DNA of 64,000 nucleotides from Notospermus geniculatus. Taxonomy: Eukaryota > Nemertea > Pilidiophora > Heteronemertea > Lineidae. Numbering within the stretch: position 1 is the first letter of the stretch; each line of letters starts with the position of its first letter. Positions 42,771 to 55,006 of the stretch are shown here, one piece after another. The stretch is from contig NMRB01000436.1 in the NCBI GenBank assembly GCA_002633025.1, positions 82,170 to 146,169 on the forward strand, written 5' to 3'. The position numbers and the translations under genes are program-made. The notes under the pieces were generated by a model. That model was not told the DNA's origin and ran no database searches. It saw only the letters and a program-made list of their open reading frames with translations.

Positions 42771-44595
42771 TGATCCGTATTTCACTTGATCGTGACCGAC
42801 CCCATTTATTCCAAATGCCAGTATGTCCTTCGAGTCATGCAGTATACCATTTCACTTCAATCTCTTTGGTATTTCAATGATATTGTCAACAGCACGGAAC
42901 GGTCCTGCTATTTAGCGCATAAATTGTATGGCAGCCACGACATCAATAACCTTATGAAAAATGAAAGTGTACAAAGATACACACAAAATAGGTATTCAAC
43001 AGATCACTTCTGATTGTGGTCAACGGTATCCTTGTATAAACACCGACGTCAGCCTATTCTGCTGTCTTTGTAACGTCACTACAAAACGGCAACGCAGGTC
43101 GGTGTCCTTTTCTGTAGGACAGGTGCGAATGTAGCAGTGTCACATAAGGACGGATATCAAGCAAACACATTGCATCTTTACCTCTTGACTGTTCATGTTT
43201 TTGTGTCCGTGGCCGGATTCAGGAAGGATAAACATATATAACCAAGTGCGGAGGTAAGTTACTTAATGGTAGTGTCGCTCATGAAGCAACTTAGAATTAG
43301 GGAAGGTAGGTCTCTTGAGTGACTGTCGCCAAGGGAATTGGTAAATACGTAGGTATACATATGTACATGTAACAGCAAAATCTTCTTTTGAGTTTGAGCA
43401 ATAATGAAATAACACTAAGGAAATGCAGTTCACTCTATTCATGAGGAGACTAAAAGAATCGTGATTGTGATAGGACGAGGGTACCATGTAGTGCGGTGTG
43501 GTATGTATTCCCGAAGGATTTTTTGCTAAAATTGACTTTTTTACTGTTTTGGCTTCTGTGAGGATCCAACTGCCCAAAAATGATGGGGTTCAAATTTTCT
43601 GACCCTTCCCTCACTTTCTGGGGGAGACAATGGACACAAGAACTGAGCTTTGTATGGGAGAATGGGAGACGGATGTACAGCTAACGTTTGAACGGTTTGG
43701 GGTATACACCACGTAAATGTGTCACCAACAGATAGTAACATGGCATATTCTTAATTGTTTTTAGTCGTAATGTAATGAGAGATGATGTTTTTCATAAAAA
43801 TTAACACAGAATTAGTCAAAATGCATAAAACGTCATTTCACAATTACGTTACTGCTTAAACGCCACAGAGTAGCTTTATTTGATTCCGAGGCAGTAATAC
43901 ATTTATGGGGTGTAAACCCAACCGTTCAAAAGTTAGCTGTACTTCTCCTGTACAAAGTTCAGTTGTTTCGTCCATCGGCGTCCAATGATAAAGAGGGTAC
44001 TGGTCAGAAAATTTGAACCCCATCAATTTCTGATAGTTTGGACCCTAAAGAAACCAGAATTGCAAAAAAATCAATTTTAGCACAAAAATCCTACGGGAGC
44101 TGTTTTCTTGACACACCATACCAAACTAATGGAAGAGTGATTGTATACATGTCGTAGGAAAGAGCTGGACTAAGACCGCTTTTCGACTATAGAAACATTT
44201 TGTGGTAAAGCATCGGCAAATATTCCACTTTTGATAAATTCGAACGAAAAGCGACGAATCGGAATTTTGGTTGGAGATTCTTTTTAGTCTAGTGATATTT
44301 TTTTCCGATTCCTCGGGACGGTGTATTCATCCCTTAATTCATATATCGGTGTGTAAAATTCTTTCCAAACATTGGTATTGAAGAAAAATACTTTCATCAA
44401 CAACTTTAGGACTTGGCAATACCAATCGGTGGTGAGCCGTTACATCAGTAGACTAAGACACAAGAACGTTGCAAGGAAAAGGGCGAGGAGACAACTGGCC
44501 AGATTCATAGGGGACGAAGAGGAGGACCTTCACACAGAAACTACGATTTTTACTCAGACGTATTGCGTTCTACCGAGACGGCAAGGATCAGCAAG
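42771..44595 (+). other. Spacer between B1 and A2, with a foldback
   Basis: It matches the spacer between B2 and A3 (61106-62963). A foldback is present: about 43580-43700 is inverted at about 43918-44030 around GGGGTTCAAATTTTCTGAC and CCGTTCAAAAGTTAGCTG. The last 450 bases before the ATG (from about 44150) are also conserved upstream of A1 and A3, so they probably hold the A-type promoter and 5' UTR. No TATA box is clear. Confidence 0.55.
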
Positions 44596-45227
44596 ATGAG
44601 GATTCCATCCATCTTGCTAGCGATAGTTTCGCTTTTGTCCCTACACGCAGCAAATGGAGGTAAGAGGAGTATTCAAATGTGAATATGTGGCCTTTGAAGC
44701 CTTAAGTTTCTGTTCAAATGAAGTGAGTAGGCACTGTATGCGCTGAAACTGTGCATTTTCGACGAAACGTTCTTCTCTCTCTAGTTTATTTTGAATGTTT
44801 AAGGGAAGTCCGGTGTAACATCTGCCATGCCAATGTTCCCGTTTTCAGTGTTTTCTTTGTATTGGGAACATTGTGACAACCGAGAGCAAGAGAGACGATG
44901 ACTGGTCAATAGGGCAGTTCAATGAGTGGAAACATTCACAGAAAGGATGTGTTACAATGGCTTACAAGCATAAACGTATTAGGTTTTTAAATGCTGACAT
45001 TTCATTGATTCCCTGGTTGATTAACGTTCCAGCCGTCACTTGGAACAAGCCAGCGGGCGGCACCACCCCCAATCCAGCTCCCACAGCTGCAGAGGATAAC
45101 CCATCTAACCCGATATACACGGTCCAAGCTACGAGTGGGGAAACAGATCTGTTTGGCAACACGCCCAGTATGTTCTACAAGATGACAACAACACCACCAA
45201 ACGGGAAGTTCCAGATTGACTCAAAAA

Positions 45228-45753
45228 GTAAGATATCAACCGCAGCGGGAAAAACTTTTCAGCTATCAGAATCCTGCAGTAAATAGTTGTTAGTATCTTA
45301 TACGACAGTCGAATTTTTAGAATTAATCCAAGCAGGAAAGTGGCGATATAAAATGGGCGGAGGAGAGAGTATAGGTCACTGAATATACAGGCGAGAAAAA
45401 CACATGGCAGAAGAAACATGGCAGAATGGCACGAGGAATAATAGATACTGAACGACGGCTGTCCGTAAATGACGTTTAAGAGACACTTGACACTTGCCGA
45501 TGGAATAAACGTTTTCATGGACAGTAAGCCTTGGACCCTGCTAAAGTGGAGAGAGTTTAGAAGGCATCTAACCAATCAAAAGATCATTGGCTATTCTAAA
45601 CATCAGTAATACTGGCCTACTGATTATTTTTGGCACGCTAGCAAGACCTCTAAAACGGGATTTTACAGTAGGGCCTAGCATATCTGATTTCAGTATATAC
45701 TTATAGTACATAAACGGAAATGAAATGTATTTATTCATTATTTAATGTTATAG
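45228..45753 (+). other. A2 intron 2
   Basis: This 526-base intron matches the ends of A1 intron 2, which is 2.6 kb. I see no element in it. Confidence 0.6.
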
Positions 45754-46123
45754 CTGGCGTAATCACCCACGTACCAAATCCAAATTTTGATTACGAGAAC
45801 CCGGCCTTACCGGCAAACACAGGAAGGTATGTGTTAACGGTCACGGCATTTAGCGGCTTGAAGGATCCGACGTATGAGGAAGCCACGGCGACCATCAACT
45901 ACGTTCTGACAAATGTGAATGAAGCACCAGAAATAACGAATCTTCCGAAGTGTATAAATATTTACGAAAATAGAGGAAAGGAAGAAGTCGTGAATGTGAG
46001 TATAGCGAGTAGGCCTATACAGAGGAGAATTTTGATATTAAGCGTCACGAGACAGATTTCAAAAAGAAGGCAAAGGTATCATACCTTTTGGCTCCAATAC
46101 AAATAAAGTATCTTGTCCTCAAT

Positions 46124-46559
46124 GGCTGATATTCATAAAAGCTAGCAAATGCTTTTACTTCAAGTTTTATGGTACATTTACATTGGACCTCACTTTGCAA
46201 ATTTTAAGTAAAAGCATTTGCTAACTTTTATAAATACCAGCCAATGGGCCGAATTTATAAAACATAGCAAAAGCTTACAAGCCAAAGCCCCAAGGTGAAG
46301 CTTTTGCTTGTCAAGGAGAAGCACAAGCCAAAGAGTTTGCTCACAAACATATTCATAATCAATTGCTTAACCTAATGACCTGTTCTTATAAAGCCAAGGA
46401 AGATTTTCTATCTGATGAAGCTAATGCTCGCAAGGCAAAGCTTCTGCTAATTCTTATAGGGAGTTGCTTATTCTATGAAGCAAAAGCGAAATTTTATAAA
46501 TACCTCTTCAAGAAAAAGCCCAGAAAAAGCAAATGCTACTTTTTATGAATTCGGCCCAA
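46124..46559. repeat. Two adjoining hairpin elements in A2 intron 3
   Basis: The first (46124-46249) has GGCTGATATTCATAAAAG and CTTTTATAAATACCAGCC ends, with GCAAATGCTTTTACTT inverted inside. The second (about 46254-46557) has GGGCCGAATTTATAAAA and TTTTTATGAATTCGGCCC ends. Related GCATAAAA words flank the larger insertion in A1 intron 3 (18757-21012). Confidence 0.6.
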
Positions 46560-47299
46560 TGTCTTGACATGCTGCTATGACCTTTATACTCTATAGGTGG
46601 ACCTCACAGACCCAGACGGCAGCATCATAAAACCCGCAAATGGCCAGCCGGCCTCAACCAAATATCACAAGTTCTACATCACTGACAAGGAGCCAGTAGG
46701 ATTAAATGACTTTACTATTGACGAGAGGATCCCTGCAGGGGGACGTGAGTATCCTCTCGTGAAATTACAAACCGGTGTAACAGGAATCTAATTTCCCCTG
46801 GAATCATAACCCCGTGAAGGTACCAAAAATGCTTGATACGTACTTCAAAGAATCAAGAATCATGTTTTCAGCACGCGTCGAAAAAGCTGCAGGCAGAGCT
46901 CTAATATAGTCAGATAGAGCAAAGTACATTTTACAACGTCGGAGGACGTAAGCACTTTCTGAATTCAATACAGTGAGGCTTTAATTTCTCCTCAACGACC
47001 CTATAGAAAAACTGATCGGAGATTTTCTTCTCTAATTCAGCACCACCAGCAATTTCGCGAAATTACAACGAGCTATGGGGTGAAACTTTGAACTACGAAA
47101 AACAAAACAATTATAATATGTCCATATACGCCGAAGATGAGTTTGGGAAAGTTCTCCCGCCTGTTGGAAAAACCCCTCTGCTGAAAACCAACAAGCACGA
47201 AGTTGCAGTGCAAGTCATCGATGTCAACGAACGCCCAGGATTCACTGTAACAAAGTCAACATGTGAGGTGTATGAAAATACGGTAAGGAGTAGTAAAAT

Positions 47300-47358
47300 A
47301 CATGCATGCATGCATGTATGCATGTATGCATGTATGCATGTATGTATGTATGTATGTA
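47300..47358. repeat. ATGC/ATGT microsatellite
   Basis: A run of CATG-CATG and TATG-TATG tetramers follows the exon 5 donor in A2 intron 5. A1 has only a trace of it at about 28710. Confidence 0.85.
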
Positions 47359-48488
47359 ATCCTATATACAGTGGAACTTCTCCATCAAGGAGACCCCAGG
47401 GAGGGACAGATGATGTCCTTAATTAACAGGTGTCCTGATTACCGAGAGGAGAAAACGAGAAGGAAATGAGCGATTCTGAACTCAACATAATAGAGGTTCC
47501 AAATTATAGGATTTGAAGTTCGATTCCAGGCAACTGCCGAGCTCTCCGTCTTTCACCAGTGATTTATAATGAACCATCTTGAATTATCAAGCCCTACAGT
47601 CACCTCGCCTTCGGACTACGCACCACTTTAAGTAGACAGACTGTAGTCGAAGGTGTAGCGTTACTGTGATGGACCAAGATGGTGACTTACTCTCGCTACG
47701 CACATTCTCCTATCATATCATATTGGCCTTAGTAGCCTACAAGTAGAACCGTAAGACCGTCAAGGTCGACGAATTGAAATCCAATATGCAATGAAGTTCC
47801 GTCCGCTCCTTTTGAACCAAAGTGTCTTTACAGCCGATCGGAACAACAGTGAAGACTGGTATTTACCCATTTCGGGCATACGACAAAGATAAGTACCCAG
47901 GACCTAACTGCCTCGGAAAGTGGCCGGATTCGGTAGAATACTTCGTCGAGGGCGTGTTTAGCGAACTTTTCACGATGCACATACAGTTAACGTGACCGAG
48001 CAGAAACACCAGGACGGATACTTGGTGGTCAAAGAACCGATCGATAGAGAGGAACCTGCTAACCCAAAATATAAAAAATTCACCTTGTGTAAGTGTTTAG
48101 AAATGTATCTTAGTTGCCCTGGAAATCAGTAAAATGTTCAAAAAGACGTCTGCTGAATATCTTTGCGGCCATCAAACTGTATTTTTCATTAGGTGATAAA
48201 TACATTTAAATACATAAGACCAAAAATTCATTTTTGATAAGACTCTGTAAGGGGGATACCTGTAAGGGGGGTACCTCGACTTAATCAGAAAAAAACACAC
48301 CTTGTTGACCACTCAATGCGATTACTTCTTGTGCACCATTTCTACTTCTCTCCCATGCTGAAAGCTTCTACCCTGTCTTCAACAGATGTCAACGCCCGTG
48401 ACAGTAGGGGAATGAGAAACGCAAACGGTAACGAAGTGGCGGTCGAATGTCAGATTCTGGATGTCGACGATCACCCTACCATATGCAA

Positions 48489-49372
48489 AAGGACTACAAA
48501 TTTGAGGCCAATTTGAAGGAGAACACACCATTCGATACCAAAATACTCACGGTCGAATGTTCAGATGGCGACGATGTAGCGACCCATCCGATCACTTATA
48601 AAATCAAGGACGTCGGTATCGAGGCAGACGCGACAACAGCGGACCGATATTTCCATTTCGGAAAAAGCGGGACGTCACCCATCATGACAACCAAACAAAG
48701 ACTCGATGTTGAGGGAGGGACTTTGGTGAGGGAATTTTTTTTACTTATCAACCACAGACTTCAAGTGTATCCACTAATTAGTATCGTCATGACTCACTCC
48801 GAATCTCGCGATTACCGATAAAACAGTCTTCTCTGCACTCCAACTATATATGCATGAAGTTTATAAAAGCCAACCTGATCACACGAGTCGACATCACTAA
48901 GTTTATGTTTCGCAAAATGTTCGGCGAAATGCTCTTGAAAATACATGTAAATAACCAGTCGGCCAGACTCAACGCAAAGGAACCGTGATTCTTAAAGGAC
49001 TACAAATTTGAGGCCAATTTGAAGGAGAACACACCATTCGATACCAAAATACTCACGGTCGAATGTTCAGATGGCGACGATGTAGCAACCCATCCGATCA
49101 CTTATAAAATCAAGGACGTCGGTATCGAGGCAGACGCGACAACAGCGGACCGATATTTCCATTTCGCAAAAAGCGGGACGTCACCCATCATGACAACCAA
49201 ACAAAGACTCGATGTTGAGGGAGGGACTTTGGTGAGCGAAATTGTTTTACTTGTCAACCACATGACTCACTCCGAGTTCTCAAGATTACCGATAAAAAAG
49301 AGCATTCTCTGCACTCCAACTATATATTATGCATGAATTTTATAAAAGCCAACTTGATCACACGAGTCGACC
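48489..49372 (+). repeat. Tandem duplication covering part of A2 exon 7 and intron 7
   Basis: A unit of about 505 bases starting inside exon 7 (about 48489-48993) is repeated from 48994. The second copy repeats 238 coding bases (48994-49231) up to the GTGAGC donor but has no acceptor of its own, because intronic GAACCGTGATTCTT precedes it. Intron sequence after each copy is diverged by several per cent. Confidence 0.8.
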
Positions 49373-49379
49373 TCACTAA

Positions 49380-49607
49380 AGCTAGTAATCCACTGCAGAT
49401 TTTCTGCGTTGCGACTTGCTTTGCAACCTGCTACCTGCGAATGAATACGATCAGCAAGGAACTGATACCGGTCGCCGACTGAAATTGACCATATCTTCAC
49501 CATTTGTGGAAATCACGTCTAGCGAGTCCACTACGGGATCGAGTGCCCAGTTGCAAAGCAAGTCGCAACGCAAAATCAGCCTAAAAATCAATGGTGGATT
49601 CCTAGCT
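49380..49607. mobile_element. AGCTAGKAATCCAC MITE, TAA duplication, in A2 intron 7
   Basis: AGCTAGTAATCCAC is inverted as GTGGATTCCTAGCT, with inner GCGTTGCGACTTGCTTTGCA on one side and its inverted copy on the other. TAA flanks both sides (49377-49379 and 49608-49610). The first duplicate unit (about 48900) shows the empty site. PIF/Harbinger type by duplication. Confidence 0.8.
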
Positions 49608-51740
49608 TAAGTTTATCTGTTTCTCAAAATGCTCGGCGAAATGCTCTTGAAAATAAATAACCAGTCAGCCAGACTCAACGCAAAGGAACCGATTCTTGAA
49701 CTTCAAGAAGGAAACTTTAATCATACAGTGTAACCATATGAGGCATGTATTCTTTCAGTTGAAATTTAAAGTGCTGGCAACGCAGGGGGCTGCCTTCTCG
49801 CAGATGTCTACAACCCTCACGATGGAAATACAAGTGATCGGTATCAATGACCATCCCCCAACAATGGACAAAGACTTCTACAACTTCTTCGTTGCGTTTG
49901 ACGAAAAGGATGGTTTTGTAATAGGCAAGGTATCGGCAAGTGATAAAGACAAACGTGAGTAATCAACATTTATGATGCAGATCACGTCCTCAGCAGTAGC
50001 TCCTCGCAATCCTACATACAAATCTACTCTTAGGAGGCCCTTTCCCACCTTTTCAAACGACTCTTCTTCACGGCAAGAGCGTCAAACATGTCAGATTTAG
50101 ATGTCGGACCCCAGAGTTGAAGCACACCTCCATGGTTGAAGGCAGCACCAAGATTCGGAGTCAATCGGACTGGAAGTGTTATGAGATAATCCACAATGAA
50201 GTAATCCTCGACTGCAAATTTATACTTGGGGCTGCTGGCATCGAAGCTGACAGTAGACGACACCTTCACAGCATCTAGCACTACCTCATGACCTGTCATA
50301 TACGGCCTGGTTTACACTTCATCCGATTCTGCCATCGCGCATGTTGGACCGCATGCATGCGCAGTGTGGATTCTCAAGACAACCCTTTCTCCTTTCAGCT
50401 AATTCTACCATGAGTTACTTCTTAGTAGAGAAGGCAGAGGGCATCATGCTAGGCACCAGGTCAGGAAACGTCTACGTGGATTACACGAACATTGAAGCCG
50501 ACAGTATCATTGACGACAAGACGCTGAAGAAGAACCACAAATACTGGATGAGTGCACGAGCAAAGGACAAAACCGCGAAGGACAAACATCATATTACTCC
50601 GAGTGAGTACTCCGGCGGATGTGAAAGGAATGGGAGTCATAGAAATGCATGTCCTACATACAATAATCTACTATTGTAAAGTTATAGGCCTATTCGAATG
50701 GTCATGTCTCTGTAGCGTACATCATCCCTCATCTTGAACACTAAATCGAGACTTAGATTCCTGGGGACTAGGGTCACATCAGGTTTGTTCTTATGACGAA
50801 GTGAGGATCATTTTTGAGAAGAGTTAGTAGCAAAAATGATTTTCAAAGATGTCATTGTCACTACCCATCCTTGATCCCATGCACGTGCGGACTGGCTGCG
50901 TCATAAAGACTCCCAAAGGAGCGAGCCACGGATGATTTAATAGCGATGTCAAAGCCTAGCTTAATAGGCGAACAGAGGGTAAAGATTTGTAGCCTTTTGG
51001 AAAGTCGAACCGTTAGGTTAAGTACACAATTTGGAAAAAAAGTTCTATGTCTATAATGGCATCCATCTTGTGTTCCTGTCTGTGTAAAAAGGGGTAGAAG
51101 AAAGGAATACGAGGGAGAAATAATGAAGGTCACTAAACACTGATTCCTTCTCTCTATTTTTTACTTACAGTCACGTGTACATTCGTGTAAACACGTACGA
51201 AAAGAAGGAAGTAATGATTAAGATAGAAGAGAAAGCCGAGTACCTTCCCCAAAGCGAACTCATAGACTACCTTACCAGTGAGAAACTCGTGGCTGGTGAT
51301 ATCTATGGTTTCGGTGCTTATGATATTGTAGCTGTCACTCCGTACGATCAGGGCCCGGATTTGCTCCCTCTCTGGATTTGTCTAGGAATCCTTCTCTTCA
51401 TTGGCCTCGTATGTGCTCTCGCTTTTGGCATCAAGGCCTGTATTTCGCATGGATTGTGCAAGAAGAAGCCGTCAGAACCAATGTAAGTAAAATTATCAGT
51501 ACGATTAACTCAATGAATGACAAAACCAAAGCTAGACTGAGGTACTCAGACTCTGTAATGCGCATGCGCGAACTGCGCAACATTACCGACACTGAGACCA
51601 ACCTCAGAAATTTTTGTTACGAGAGTACCGAAATCCTGGTATCGATGTTGATTGGTCGATTTTGAATCCAGATGTTTACAGCCATGCTGATTGGCCATTT
51701 TGGGGGTCACGTGATTGCAAAATTTCGGCGCTCTATTTAA

Positions 51741-52019
51741 AGGACCACTGTATTGCATCTTTCTGTCGACAGCCGGCGCCACCGGCACCATGCTCCAATA
51801 CTGTAGTTAAGCCGTTCGCCCCAGTGTTGGAGAATGTATGATTACAGTCTCGGTCACCCAGCCGCTGGGGATCGAACAAGTTTGTGTAGCAGTACTGCGG
51901 AACGAAACGGCTGGCTGCGCGAGACTAGTTGCATGCGGTAGTTTACCAAGTCGTTAATAGAGGTCTCCCCTTAACGCGGGTAGGTGTAACGCAGGATTGA
52001 GAAGCAATACTGTGGTCCT
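51741..52019. mobile_element. 279-bp element with TTAA duplication in A2 intron 11
   Basis: AGGACCACTGTATTGC and GCAATACTGTGGTCCT are inverted ends flanked by TTAA (51737-51740 and 52020-52023). A1 at about 36985 shows the empty site. A TTAA duplication suits piggyBac or Kolobok types. No transposase is encoded. Confidence 0.75.
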
Positions 52020-52584
52020 TTAACGAGCAGAAGACAGAAGCAAAGCTTGGTAGTACCTTGATCGCAGCATGGAAGTCTTTCCCCGCGGCACTGATGATCT
52101 GATCATCCAATAGTGACACTAAAGGAGATAGAAACAGTATATTTGTGTCGTCTTTATCGAAAAATGTGCCAAAGACCGATGCCGCCGGGCCGGGGATGAT
52201 GGAGGCAGTCGTGCGCAAAGCAGCATCACATAAGGTTTAGACGTTGTGGCCAGACCCTCGGTTGGTAGATCGAGGGTCTGGCTGAGCAAACAGCGTGTTC
52301 TCTGAACTTCTTTCACTCTCCATGGGAGAGGTTATAGGGGCTTTATTATTCTTTAGGTCCTAAAATTATAGGGCTTTTAGGAAAAAGTACGAAGGTTCAC
52401 AAAGAATATCCCGGTTTTATTGAGATCAGTGGTTCTCGGAGGATTTCTGACCTTTTCGATTGGTACGGGTGCTGCCACCATTGGTTCGTTGGAATGGTCA
52501 GCTTCAAAGTGGACTTTAGCGCACCAAGGGACTGTCGATGTTCCTGATAATATATTATAGACGCCCATATCAGCAATACACCTG

Positions 52585-52711
52585 GGCCGACCGAATCGAA
52601 ACTCCGATAGCACTACCATGGCCTAGAGAAACTCCGTAATGGTAAAAGGCATTGCATACCTCTATGTTAGGCACTGTTAATAGTGCTACCGGAGTTTCGA
52701 TTCGGCTGGCC
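52585..52711. mobile_element. GGCCGACCG MITE in A2 intron 11
   Basis: Counterpart of 37344-37467 in A1, flanked by CTG on both sides (52582-52584 and 52712-52714). Confidence 0.75.
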
Positions 52712-53062
52712 CTGCAGTGTTATGAGACTCCTGATAACAATTCAAGAAGCACCATTTGGAAATGTCAGGACTCTAGCTGTACACATAAGTGTGCTTTTAC
52801 TTCAATCTTTCATATAAGTTCAACAACGAAAAATCTTGTACAATATGGAATGTACACTTATGTTCTTAATTGCTTTAAGATACAATATACACTTACATGT
52901 ATGTTCGTAACTGCTTTAAGATGCACTGAACTAACTAACAGAAGCCTACTTTTCAGGTCACCCACACCAGTCAAGAAGCTTCATCCGAAGAGTTTCGATG
53001 TGGACACATTCAATTTCAACTACGCTGAACACAACTCAAGCCCTCTGAAATTCAACGATTGA

Positions 53063-55006
53063 CTTCCTCAGACAAGGAATGGCTACATTGTGAACATTAC
53101 AGCACTATAACAGTGTATCGGATGAAGCAGACACAAGCTGGGTGAAAAGATGACCAATAACAATACATGACACTCTGGGATGATTTCATTGACAATTTAT
53201 GTGTATATAAGTAATCTGTGATAGCTTGAAATCATACGTATCGGTATACTGGTCCCCATTCTTCTGTACAAAGCTCAGTTCTTGGGTCCAATGACAAAGT
53301 CAGTTCCACTCAGTTTGAACACCTCAAATTCCACTAGGGGGCAATTTCCTCGGGGCTACCGTCCTGAAATTAAAACTTTCGACCAAACTAACATCTCTGC
53401 CAGATTTTGGTGTTTTTATCAAAAACGATGGTCCGCATAACCTCCCTATACTAAACGTCGCTGACTCCTGCACAGACTCGACGATGGACGAATCAAAATG
53501 CAAGTGACAAGACAAGATACAGAACACGGACTAGTTACTGCCAACGAGACGCCATTTTTTCTGTTCTTATCTCTTTGTTTCACAAGTGCTTCTGTTGGCC
53601 GCGGCAGCTCCAAAAACGAAGGATTGAAATTGAAGATTGCCAAAAAGAACGTATTCTCTCGCCAAAAGTCTTCAGTTTACTAGTATCTTGCAATAGGTTG
53701 GTTCCAGATCTCACCGGTAGGGCTTATATCGATTTAACCAATCAGCGTGTTTTTTTCGGCCGATCACGTGATAATTGACAGCAGGTGATTCCGATCTTGG
53801 TGTAAGCCCTAGCGGTGAGGTCGGGAAACAAAACTTTACACTCTAACCTTGCAAGAACATGAACTGGTCTTGAGAAATACAATTATCATGTAATGAATCC
53901 CATGGAAATGGACCCGTTGAAACATTAAGAAACATTAATTTGTAAAAGAAATAAAATAGGTATTGTTGTAATACAGCCTTTCTTCGGGTAGTTTTCTGAG
54001 GAAGAGTATCCATAGGTTAATGCCTTTAATTTGCTCCTAGCGGTAGGATCAGAAGTGAGCATTTGCCGGTTAGTAAATACATTTCAAAACTAGTGTCCGA
54101 CTCTTCTGCTAGGAGCAGTACGGCCAATTGCACAATCAATCAGGATATCACCCAATATCAAGATTTACTCAACCGTGATATTAGCAGGGAAATAGCAACA
54201 AACACTCCACATGACGTCAAGGGAAAGAATACCCATCAATGTCAGCGACATTTATGCCTTGTTATCAAAATATCACCAGTGGGTCATCAGTCACAGGTGT
54301 ATGATCATTAAAAGTTCGAAGATGGGATAGGTATATTGAATTCCCTTTCAAAATATTAAATTGAACCACCTGTCAAAATATTATTGCCAATAATATGAGC
54401 GTCAGGAAAACGGGATGCTTACTAGTATGTCGAATGCAGTCAAAAGTCAGCAGGATCGGAAAAATATTGCACATTTTTTGTCGTGCTGTAAAGAGTGGAC
54501 GTTCTAATTCCTTTTGAACACTAAATGTATGAAGAAGGGACCATTTTTCTTCAGTTACAAATTGTATTCGACCAAGGAATGACAATACATGTAAATCGAT
54601 GATCGAAGTGAACCTCTCTTTGCAACTCAAAATGCCTGGAGTGGGCAGGAAGACATCCCATCATAGTCGCCTGCTCCTTTCCAGCTAGCACGTATATCCG
54701 ACACGGCCGATGGTCGAACGCCACAATGCAGGAGCAATAACCCACGATATTCTAGCTAATATACTGCCCAATAACCAATCAATAAATGCAAATGCCAAAT
54801 TAGATAGATTTGATTCTTCAGGTAATTTACCTACGGTTGAATTCCAAGAACGTTATATTAGTTATGGTCATTCCCTTTAACGACTTCATTCATTTTATTG
54901 GCATCTCGGCGAAAGAAGCTATTAGGGCGGACACGCATCAGAATACAAGCTAGATGAAAGACATTTTGATGAAGGCAGGAAAGGAATACGTACTGATGAA
55001 GGCAAG
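53063..55006 (+). other. Spacer between A2 and B2, including the B2 promoter region
   Basis: Up to about 53637 it matches the 3' flank of A1. From 53638 it is unique in the window, because the equivalent was deleted before B1. A hairpin element lies at about 53705-53826 (TCACCGGTAGGGCTTATATC and its inverted partner). The B2 promoter should lie in the last several hundred bases. I can identify no TATA box or initiator. Confidence 0.5.

Larger units (their letters stand above)
44596..53062 (+). pseudogene. Cadherin-like paralogue A2, disrupted
   Basis: Exons correspond to A1: 44596-44659, 45033-45227, 45754-45995, 46597-46744, 47041-47282, 47834-48088, 48386-48725, 49759-49954, 50399-50602, 51171-51482 (exons 10 and 11 fused) and 52957-53062. 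Exons 1-5 are intact, with a signal peptide and the NVNEAP and DVNERP motifs. Exon 6 has an extra CA near 47980 that brings a TGA stop at 47993-47995. Exon 7 has an extra AA near 48488 and exon 9 an extra AA near 50570. Exon 7's 3' part is duplicated at 48994-49231. The exon 10/11 fusion is in frame but removes 60 residues, including four conserved cysteines. The tail is intact. As sequenced it cannot make a full-length protein. Sequencing error in a draft assembly is an alternative for the frameshifts but not for the fusion or duplication. A secreted five-exon product is also possible. Confidence 0.75.
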
